A stretch of 64,000 nucleotides of DNA from a virus. Where the stretch lies: IMG/VR virus record IMGVR_UViG_3300009508_001156, positions 1 to 64,000 of that record; one strand, 5' to 3'. A program made the position numbers and the translations under genes. Below are positions 50,801 through 62,800 of this stretch, one piece after another (position 1 is the first letter of the stretch; every line of letters starts with the position of its first letter). The notes under the pieces are model-generated. The model saw only the letters and a program-made list of their open reading frames with translations, was not told the DNA's origin and searched no databases.

Positions 50801-53800
50801 AAGTAAGATTGACTTTGCCTTTTCTTATAGGAGTAGTATTATCAGTTGTGATGGCTGTCCAATAGTCAACGTATCGAGCATTTGTTCCCATAAGTTCTAG
50901 GTCTGCTGGTATTGTTTCGTCCAACACTCTAATTTTGTTGGCTTCCGGATCAACAAAGGGAGGTTTATCATAATCGCTGATATTGTTTTGTCCTATGTAA
51001 TCAAGTGGTGCTCGCTTACCATCTTTGTATTCACGAATCTTAGCATTGTATGGTTTAACTTCATTCATGTAATCAAGTACTTTCTGGAAGTTGTCAGGCT
51101 TAAATCCAGTAAATTTAACTAAGTCTTCTTCTTCTTTTTTAACAAACAAATAAGAAGTTTTAAATGCCCAGCTCAACTGTCCTTGCTCAACATATGCATA
51201 CTTTAACATTTCAAAGAACAACTCATTCCATTTGTTTGTGTTGAAGAATACTTTATCTTTTAGTGTAGTTAACAGTAAACGTATTTCGTTACTCATAATA
51301 GCATTAGTATCATCAGTGTACAACGCAGAGCTTAACTGAATTGTTTCGTCTTTGATATTAATCTGTTTGTATCTATTCTGGTTTCCTATGTAAATCCATA
51401 ATTCAACACTAGTGTTTTGCTCGTTACTTACTTGTGCAATACTACCATCTGGAACATTTTGCAATCTGTATAATTCTGCTACACTGCTAACTTTGTAGAC
51501 AGGCTTATAAGAATCATTAAATCTAATATTTTCGTTTGTTTCGTTATCAACTGTTCTAACAGCAAACCAATCAACAGTTTTAATATATGTTCTAACTGAT
51601 GGTAAAGTTGAATCCCATTCAGGATACTCTGTTTCTAATCTCAAGTCACTAAGCAGTCTATTAATTACATTAACCATAACTCGTCTTGCTTCTTTGATGT
51701 TTTTAAACATTGTTTGACGAGGTCGGAAACCTATACCGTAACGTTCTACATCACTTAACAACGGTGACGGTACTACTTGGCCTATTGCGTTTTCTGCTGC
51801 TAAACTATCTATAAGCTTGTTTGATAAATCATTTGGGATAACGCTATCCTTGTCGCCTTCTCTTGCTAATTCCCATGCAGTGTGATCTATGCCGTCGGGA
51901 TTAAGGTTTCTACTAAAATTAATTTGCAATCTATTTTCAAATTTATTTAAGCTAGGTCCTGTGTTACCTATTAACATTGACGAGGGACTTATATACGAAA
52001 CAGTTTCAATACCATACTTGTAAGGATTAGCTATGTATCTTGCGATAGTGCGTGTATCAAGGGACCTGTTTAAATCTCTCTTGATTCTGTCATCTATTAT
52101 TGATCTATTCTGCACCCAGTAATAGTAATACAATTTAAACTCGCCTGTTATAGGATCTTGATGTCTTTCTGTGATATATCTATCAAGGAATCGAGGAGTT
52201 CCATCGCCAGCCCAATTTTCTGGCAAAGCTTCGCTTTCTATCCATTCACATATTGTAATGCTGCTTCCAGGGAAGGCACTTCCCCAAGCGTTCCGGCGCT
52301 CAACTGCTGACCCTTGCTCATACCAAAAATAACGTATTGTACTGGTATCCCACCAAGTTTTGCCTATATTATTTCTACCAAACACACTTCTTGCACTGCT
52401 GTAACCTACAGGGTCTACTTCGCTAATATAGTAAACTTCGTCAGCAATAAATTTAGGTAACACCCCTTTAAACGGATCCCATTGGTATAAATCTAAGAAT
52501 TTCTCGCCAGTAGTTCCATTGTACATTAATGTGCTACTGACATACCGAGAATCAACTAATGGCTCTTGCTGCCTGATTAACACACCATTCTCGAAATAAG
52601 CCCAACTGCCGTTATAATTATCAATCCAACGCTTTTCGACAACTGGTAGGTTTGTAGAAGGGACATTTGTGTTAATAACTGGTTGACCAGGGTATAATAC
52701 TGTATTAACCGCATTAGTGGCTGCATCGGTAGTCTCAAAGTTTACAGGTAGTGTATTAAAATTATTATATCTTCTGCTTTCAAAAACATTAACGCTAACG
52801 TCCTGTCTATTGCTAACCGTGTTTAAACTAATATCTTCGCCAAATATGTTGCTAACTGTATACTTAAATAATTCTCTTAAACGTATAATGTTGTTACCAG
52901 GAAATATACTGTTATTATCATTTAACAGATCCCCAGTGTTAACACCAGCTGGTACTTTAGGAGATATACGCTGAACACAAGCAAAACTTAATACATCAAC
53001 GTTTTTAACATCTTCTCTTGAACGGCCAGTAATAGAACTTAGCTCGTCTGTACTGAGGTTACCATACGATCCTGATTGGTACAGTTCATTAATTACTTGC
53101 TGTGCTTCTTCGTCTGTTGTATTCGGATCTTGGAGTGTGCTTTCAATACACAACATGCCCAAATTATAATCACCTGTGGGTAATCCAAATTTCTCTAAGA
53201 AACCAGGTGTTGACGAATCTAATCTTATTCCAGGGAAACTGGTGCTTAAACCAAACTCCCCCAAATCACCGTTAGGAGTAACACTTGCATTTAGTGTATT
53301 TGGATTATATCCTGCAGCCTCAATAGCATCGTTGATATTTTTTGCTAAGGATAACGGAGCATTTACTTTCTCAACAATCTCTGGTAAACCTAATGCTTCT
53401 CTAGCAGTGCCTTTTTCGGAACAATCAGGTATTTCTTGCGCTGTTAAAAACACTCTAGCACCTGAGCCTCCTGCAAGCGTTCTAGGTGTAATATATTTTC
53501 CGTATGTGGTGCTCGCTACATTGTCGTCTATAAGATATGTTTTACGTAGTAACTGTCCAGTAACATAAAATCTCTCAATTTGTTCTGCTGTTAAATTTTC
53601 CCACGCATCATTAATACTAATGTCTTGGCTGGTAGAAGGATCTCTGGTATCAACAATTACCCATGTGCTAGGATCATACTCTCCTGGAGTTCCTTTATAA
53701 GGAACCCATTGCACACCATTAAAATAAAATTCAGGATATCTAAACCAGTCTGGATGGCGCTCATTTGAAGTATCGCCGTACGGATCAACCTTATATTCTG

Positions 53801-56800
53801 GATGATCTGGTCCGTATTGCACAGACCACAGTGGGTCGCTGACGCCTAATGTAGTGCCACGTTGGCTAGGAAGTACTGTTGCTACTCCGTTTAATAATTG
53901 TCCGCTACTTGTTCCTGGTATTTCGTAATCATACTCTAAAGGTAATCCACGGGTTAAATCACTTGGGAATATTTTGTATACTCCTCTGTCGATAATCCTT
54001 AAACTAGTAATAGCACCAAAACTATCTACACCAGTAACAATGAACTTAGCAATACGCTGTGGGCCTGCCATGCCTTGGTATCCAGCTTTCAGTGCATTAT
54101 CATTGAAATTTAAGTTAGTGCCGTATGTATCACTGGTTCCCATTAATGCACTTAATTTTGCACTATTTCTAGGCACACTAGGATCAACAATATCTTGTAA
54201 TACAGGAACGCCGCCTGGAGGATTAACCAGTGTTTCGGTCCACCATGCCTTCTTATAATAAACATAAACAGTGTCGGGCTGCATAATCCCTGTATAAACA
54301 TCTGGTAAGAAACCGTTTCCAAACATGCCACTATTTTTAAATGATGGGAACGTTCTAAACATGTCACTTTCTATAACTACAGTAAGTGTGCTTAATCCAC
54401 TATTATATGTAACAGTAGGATTGTTGTCAGTAGGCTGAGGAATAAAGAATTTAGATTCAATTGCTCTACCTATAAGTACTGGTCTGTCAGTTCCGCCTAC
54501 AGTAGCGTCTGCGAAAGTATATCGTGCATCGACAGTGGTTGTAAATACGAGGTCAGTGCTGCCTCCGTTATCTGTTGCACTATCTATCTGTAACTGTATA
54601 TATCTTGGATCTGGCAAACTAATCGAACCATCTTCTTTTTCTAACTGTTCATTTTGATCGAGGAATGTAATTACATCTCCTGGCTGTATAATTGCCTGAT
54701 AGTTGCCTGGGATGGTCATTGTGCTGCTTAACTTAGACAAGCTTCCAGCTGTAATTGTGGCTACGTTATCGAATGCAGTTCTCGGAAAATGAGCGATTTC
54801 TACAAAACTGTTTGGTCGGATACTTTCTAATATAGCTGAGCCTGAACTAACGCCAGTCAATGTAATTTGTGCTCTTCCAGTAAAACTATTATCCAGCGTT
54901 TGCGGATCGATCCATGCCACATTACTGTTTATATTTACTGGGGAAACTAACCCGTCAAAAAGTCGTTGTCCTATCGTAAACGGAGCGGTAGCTTTGAGAT
55001 GACGCTTGTCTATATATAAATCTTTGCCGTCTATAGAACTACTATAATTATCTATTTCTAAAATATCTCCACCATTAACACTTAAACTGCCGCCGGCGGA
55101 TGCGCCTGGCCATCTGCTGTCTATAGTTCTTGTTGCAGCACTAGGATTAGCTAAATCAATAATTTCTACAAGTGGTGGTCTATTTATGTCGTACCCAGTA
55201 CCGCCGTTAACTATTTCTATTTCTGCTATACCGCCATTAATATCCAGTGCAGTAACTATTGCGGCTGCGCCTACTCCAGGCGTAGCGTTATTTGAATTAA
55301 TTACTACTTGCAATTTAGTAACATCGGTATAACCTGATCCTGCACTGTCTATACAAATTTTAGTTAGAGGAGCTTTTGCAGAATTTATTGGAGTACCGCC
55401 AATTAATCTCAGTCTGTCACCTATTCTATATCCACTACCAGCTGTCTGATATTCACTAGTGATGCTTGTACTGGGCATAGGGGCAATAGTGCCAGTGCTG
55501 TTGCCTTCAAATTCAACAAGGTTTATATCACCAGCAGCATCAACATAAGTTTGGTTTGTGGTGTATCCTGTTTCCCCAGTACCAGTATTTAAACCAAATC
55601 TAACATAGGTATTTGCTGGTATAATTTCGCCTGCAACACCTATAGTTTGTTCTGTAACATAAGTATATTTTGTATATACTGTACTAGCGGCTGCCTGTCC
55701 TGTATCAACAACAGCATCAGTTAAGCTACTTACTGCTGTTCGAGATTGTTCAAAACCTCTGTTAATATGGAAGTCACCAACTTGCGAATATACTCCGCCA
55801 CCGCAGCCATTTGCTACTCTCCATGCTTGTCCAGTACAACTTGATATAACTAGTGTAGGTTGTCCTGCCTGGTTTACAATACCAGCCTCTAATCCGAACA
55901 CACCGCAGTTAATTTGATTTTTAAGATCCTCTAGTGTTCTAGCTCTAACAACAAGTCGCCTTCCATTTATGTAAAGTTCTTCTCCTTCTTTGGTGCCCAG
56001 CAAATCTTCTTGGGTAATACTTGCTGTAGGTGTAGGTCGAGAAATTTGTGCTTGCACAGTAGTACCTGCTGGCAAGTAGTTTCCGTTAGCATCAATATCT
56101 AGCGGTGTTATATCAATAACAGGCACTTTGGTAAATCTTATACCTGTGTTTACTTTAGAAAACTGTAACGGTTGTAAGCTCGTAGTTTGATTTGCTACAA
56201 CTCTAGTTACATCGCTGCGATCTTCCTGCAAAACCGTGTCAGGGGTTGTGAATGCTGGACCATTATAATCTAAATCATTACTGTTAATGGTAGGTTTAAC
56301 ATTCGTTAAATTACTGTTGTTAACATTAATACTACTGCCAATTCTGCGAGGGTTATAGGTTAAAGAATTTACATTTGTTAAATTATCAGCCCATGGCTGA
56401 TCTTGTACTTCGTATCTTTTTAACACTGTTGGGGTCTTTGGTACAGTTGTTGTAAGTGGTTTAGCTAAAGATATAATTGCACCACCTGATATACGTTGAC
56501 TATTAGGACCAACTACTTGACCTTCTGGTATAGTATTTTGTGTGGTATAAGTATTTTGGCTTGGTTGCACTAACTTCACAGTGGTTTTCTTAAACACGCC
56601 AGGATAAAAATTGTATCCGGTCATCTGTGGCTTGCTGTATCCTACATAGTTACCCCAAACATAACCTCTGGTTTGCCCTTGCTCTGAGGTTGCAATACCA
56701 CCAGTCCACCCTCTCTGCACATCTTGGCGATCATCTATTAATGGCTCGAAAACAATTTCTTGTGTTTGTTCATCATTATCTGGATCGTTACCTTGGTCCG

Positions 56801-59800
56801 CAGGATATATAGGTGTTTCTGGTTCCTGTGTAACATTGCTACATGAATTTATAATTGCAAGTTTTTGTTGGTCGTTTAATGATTGTCCAGCATACTGTGA
56901 TGTTAACTGATTGGTTATGCAAGCAGCTAAATCAGCTGTACAAAACGTTGCAATACTAGTAGTAATAGACGTAGGTATTGTTCCTGAAAAGTTAGGATCT
57001 GTATTAGTATAAAAATCTAAAGTGTTAACAGCACCATCGTTAATGTCAATATAACTATATACCCCTGATTCGCCTTCATATGATACATCAATTGCTAGTG
57101 TTGTAGAAGTTTGATAAAGGTTAAAATTTTGACCGATAGGTGTTCCAAAGCAATCATAAACTGGTGCAGGATTAGTCACTGGATCTATTGGTTGTGCAGG
57201 ATCCTGCACTACTGGAGGTGCATTATCCTGAATATCAGCAGCGCAAGTTCTTCCTGAGAAGCCTAAACGTCCAGTAGTAAAATTAGTTGAACTAGGAAGC
57301 AAGTTTTCTGGTGCATCACTAAACGCATACTGCAAGTGCATCACTGCTTCTACTAGGTGGTTAGTAGCTAATGCTCTAGTAAAATAAAATGATCCTTCTT
57401 TTAAGAAAATCACTGTAGTTTGACCGGTCTGTGAATGAGTATGTGAACTAGCTGCATTGTCTCTGTGGTATGCTACACTATTAATATATTGCTCCTGAGT
57501 TTCGTCACCAGTTAATTGGTAGCCGTCATTTACAAAATATTCTTCTGCTACTGCTGTTTCATTCCCTGCAGAATCTATTTGAAGTTTAGCATCATCAACC
57601 CCGTATCTTTTCCATAAAATCCTGGAGTTTACATGTGTTAAACTGTTAGAAGGATCAGCTGACGAACTTACCCAAATCCACGACCTAGATAGATTTTCGG
57701 TTTCATTGGTTATATTATCAAATTTATACCAGCCTGTTTTAGGTGCTCTAAAATAACCTTTAAGTTCTATAGTAGAACCACTATTCGTATTTCCTGCTTT
57801 AACAGGAGTATTAAACGCATTAACTATGTTTTCTGACACCAGCAAATTATTAGTTTTATCCACATGAGAAGTGAGGTTAACTACATCTGGGCTCGGAGTG
57901 TCGGCCCAGTTATCAATTGTGTCGTATGTAAAGCCAGTTCTAGTTCCTAGAGGTATTTGCAGTTCTAATGCTTTATAAGTATCTTTATTTGCATAAGGAG
58001 AATCGGCTGCTCCTGCTGTCCAATAAATATTATCCACTCTAGATCTAAAATCCACAAACGATGTTACTGAGCCTGATTCAGATATACTACTAAAATAATC
58101 GTATAATATGGGATTGCCATTGGCATTTGCAAATATAGTACTAAACGTTCCATTTAGAGGAGTTACATTGTTGCTCCATGCTCTTACAGTTGCGCCGGCA
58201 GAATAGTTTCTGCTGTTTGTTAAAACGTCGTCCGTGCACTCACCAGTTATTGGAGCTACTTCTTCTGTAACTACAAGTTCTTTGAGGTAACTTAATACTA
58301 GTGTGAAGTCATCGGTGCTAGCGCGACTATCTGTTGCAACAAACACAGTCACATATGGTCCAGGTACACTACAAATTAATTGTTCTTCTCTGATAAACCC
58401 GATACCACTTACAGCCATTTCGTTATCTGGGAATAGCAAATTGAATGCTGACCCAGTTATGCTAGGGAATGTTACTTCGCTACCAGCAGCAGTGTAAGTT
58501 TGTATGCCAGGTAACGGTGCGTTTGTTATTAATCCTAATGCATTACTAACAATGTTAGTAACAGGTACGCCAGTATTAATGTCTCCATATGAGAACACTT
58601 GTCCTTGTAGACTTCCTGCTCTGCTAGTACCTGTATTATTTTTAATAAACGGCTGTTCTCCACCAAACTGTGCCTGAACAGTTGTTTCAGTTGGAGTGTA
58701 TATATTTTTGGATTGTGTTAACCCTAGAGCAATTGAGCTACCTCCTGAGTTAAAAAATACTGTAAACGGCGAGCGGCTTCCTGCAATCTTAACTGTTTTA
58801 TAGTATACATTATAATCACTGATGATTGTAGGATCTGATATCAGCTCCATATCGTCTTTAGTAAGTGTTAAAGCTTGTACTGATTCCTGAGGAACTTTAT
58901 CGCAATCGCCGCCGATGCCTGACTCAGGATCCCCAGGTTGTTGCACAGTGTCACACGGACCAGTAAGTCCATCAAGCACACCGCCTGTAATAACTGGTCC
59001 TAAAGATGTAGTAGGAACGAATATTTGCTGCGTTTCAGGAGCAGTGCTACTTTGAATTTGTTCGCCGGTAGGGGCATCAGCAGTGTTTTGTACAGTAGCT
59101 GTTGTTAATGCTTCTGTTGTTGTACCTGCTGATACGTCTGCTGGCTTAAATAAATCCCAAATTTGATTTTCATTGTCGTTGGTAAATTGCACACCTACAT
59201 TGTCAACTATTCTATTTGACCAAGGTTTACCACCCCAACCTGTATCAGGGATTAATCTACGTGTTATAGCATTTGCTGGTAACTCTGTAATTCTAATATA
59301 CTTAAACCTAACAACAGTGCCTTCATAATCGCTGTAAATTGGTGCCGGTTTGCCGGAACTGTCAATGTTATTGTTATTATATCCAACTAGTTGATTAGTA
59401 TAAACGAAAGGTTCAGTCCAAAAACATGCTACATATATCTGATCTGGACGTAATCCAAGCTCACCTAAATCAGTATTTGTTAGAGGTATGTATTCTAATG
59501 TGTCATCTCTATTAGTTACAGGAGGACTTACTTTATAATTTTTAGAATATACAAATCTAGGAATTGGACGATCGTATTTTACTGTGTAACCAGGATAGTT
59601 ACCTGCATCAGTGTGGCCATCGCCAGCACTGTAATAGCCCTTTCCGAAGCCTGCTGATACTGGAACGCCGTTGTATCCATTTAATGGGCCAGGGCCTTCT
59701 GGTGAAGGCCCCCACTTACCTGGTGTTAGTCCCGGCGTCCACAATAAGAAACTGTTATATCCGTTTGCGTTGTCATTTTCATTGCCTAGCGTAATTGTTG

Positions 59801-62800
59801 CTTTACCTAAACTACCATTTTGATCTGATGACGCTATTTCCAAGTATGGTAAGTTTCTAAAGTTTTCAATTGCATTAGTATTGTTGCCACCTGAAACAGC
59901 AAATGGTTCTGCGAGCAATTGCTTGCCTATAAAAGATGCAGGTTCTGCTGGTCCTATTTCTAACACATAACCAGTCTGTTTCATCTTTAACGGATCACGG
60001 TTGTAGGTTATTCTCTGATTAACATCCAGGTAATTGCTTAATGTAATATTATTAGTATAATAAAAGTCTACTGCTTCGTACCCACTAAAGTTACTGTATG
60101 CATTTATAGTCCTATAAAAATCATGTCGAGTTAATGGCGGGCTAACCTCATCTAGTTTTATGTAATATATGTCATTATTGTCGTTCCTTACAGCTTGATA
60201 AATTGCATATGATTTATACTGATTGGGCTGTAATCTGTATCTTGGTATGACTGTGCCGACCGGATCATTGTAGCTAGGTTGTACTAGCAGTCCGTTTAAA
60301 TCAGTTTTTTCAAGCATGTTATAACTCTTACGTTTTACTCCTGGTATATTTGCTGTACTAGTCCCAGTGCCAGGCAAGGTAGTAAGAGTTAGCTGTTCAT
60401 TTATTGCTGACTTAATAGCATCTGAATTGTTAATTGCTCGCCAAGTGTAAACAAATTTGCCATTAATATTAGTGCGTATTAGGTCTTGATCTGGAAATTC
60501 ACGATCTTGATACGGATTACCGCCGTCAGAACCAAATGTAGTATTGTCTGACAACATTATATCTATTAGCGCAATCCAATATTGCGAATTGTAAATTACC
60601 ACACTACCCTCAGGATATGCAATATCTCCATATACACCAGGTACTTCATATAATATTCCTTCCGAACTCCAACTTGATATTGCAGGTCCTTGAATTGTTG
60701 TTATATGTCCTTCTGGATCAGGGTATTCAACAGTATTAGTGATGCTTTGTTCTTCTAATTCCTGCTGAGCAGTATATTCTGCTCTGTAATCTTTTATACT
60801 TGGGCTCCAGTTATACTTGATTCCTGTTATAGCATCAGTGTAACTTAATCCTTGAGTAGGACCAGCTATCTTCGGCCCTTGGTTAAAGTTTTCATTGTAT
60901 ATCTGTTCTACAGTGTCAGCAATTTTTAATTCGCCAGTTGCTTGTGCATTTTGGTTTCCTAATCGATTAATCGTCTCTGCATCACGCACGTAAGGACCAT
61001 AATTAGAAATAAATGCTGCTGGTAGCTTATTACCTGAGCTGGTTTGTGCAACAGGAGTGAAAGGATCTGTTAACATATTGAATGCTAATCGAAATCCTGC
61101 ACTAGTAGGTTGTGTTAAGTCAGTGTATGCTCGGCGCAGAGCAATAGCTCTATTAATAGCTTCGTTCATACCAGACAAGTTATTATAGCTGTCAACAGTT
61201 ATTTCACTACCGTTCATATTAATTCTATTATGATCAAGTGTTGTCACTACAGGGAATTTAGTTTCTCTTTTTACTGATCTAACTAATGTTATACCTGTGC
61301 TTACGCTGGTATTACTAGGTAGTGCACGTGGAGAAATAATAACAACATTTCCATAAAAATTAATCATACCGTCACTTAATATTGACGAATTACTGTCCCA
61401 CGTTGCTTGATAATCACTGAGCAGAGGATTCTCTACTATCTCTATAATATTAGTAGCATTTTCATAATCAGGATTTTCTTTGTCAAACAGTGCAGAACTA
61501 CTTAGTTGTGCAACTTTTTCCTCGTAGAATACATGAGTAGTGTCAGTTCTGGGCCACACATTGTTTATGATTAATGTTGTTGGTGTGACGCTATCTACAT
61601 AGTACACCTTGTTATAGTACAGTGGCGACACAAAGTGTACTGCTATTCGTTTATCTGATTTAGCATACAACGAACTAATGCCATGTGGTGCAACTGTTTC
61701 TATCTTGATTCCTTTTTTAACAATATTGCCTGACTCACTAACATATCCTGGAAGCCATCGGGCACCTAAATCCATTGTGTTGGCGGTAACCGTGTCTATG
61801 CTAAAAGTGCCTGATACGTTTGGAGTGTTTATCCTAACAATATCTCCTGGAAATAGTTCGTGCGGTGCACTAGTTGTTATTCTAGATTTATTCAACAGTG
61901 CCCCGGTAACATTGGTACTAGGAGCAGTACCAGGACGTTCAATTTCAAAACTGTTGTAAGTTACATTAGCAGCTATAAAATAATTACCGCTAAGAGGCGT
62001 ATATTGTTCGTAAACGGTAACAGTGTAACCTGAAGTCTCTAAATTAGCAGCTAGATTAGAAGTAAAAATATAATTATCTGCTAAATTACTATCCTTTCCT
62101 TTAGGGTCTGTTAATGTAACAGTGTTACTGCCCGTACTCACCGAGTCAACAGCAAACTTTTTGCCATTTATTGCTGTGATTAATTCAAAATTTAGCTTGT
62201 CTTCTAATGTTAATGTAGATGCGTTTGCTGTATACTCTCCATACAAATAGTCACTGACCTGGACATTAAGCGTAACATATAAATTTCCGGCACCTGCTGC
62301 TGTTACTAAAGGATCAAGTAAAAGTACATCTTCATTGTCAGCAGACAATGTTAACTTTCCGTCGGTTGAAGAGGTAGCGGCGCCTGCTGAAACATTACTG
62401 CTATAGTTAGTACCTAAATTATCAAGCAGAGTTATAGCATCACCTTCGTTAATTCTACCATTGAAGGAACCGGTAACAATTACTGTATCACTAACCAACT
62501 GTGGTATTAGTGTAAGGTTGTTTACATAACCGCCTACTATAGGATCAACACTAGTGATACTCAATAAGTCAGATGGTCCGATGCTCTTTATAAATGCTTC
62601 AACCATCCTAGGTGCTTGTACGTCTTCTACAGTGCTGCTTTCAGTTAATACTACTTCTTCATTACTCCACACCAAAACATTATCACTTACGTTTGCATTA
62701 TCAAGTGTGATATAATAATCCATGAACTTGCCAGTGTTAGGCTGTCCTATCTGGTTAGTATCTATAAAGTTAAACAAACTTTTGTCAGTGTAAAGACTTA

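Noticed and set aside
53176-54258. Plus-strand ORFs of 94 and 130 codons and a minus-strand ORF at 54152-54367
   Set aside because: All lie inside the giant structural gene in other frames, without SD or recognisable domains.
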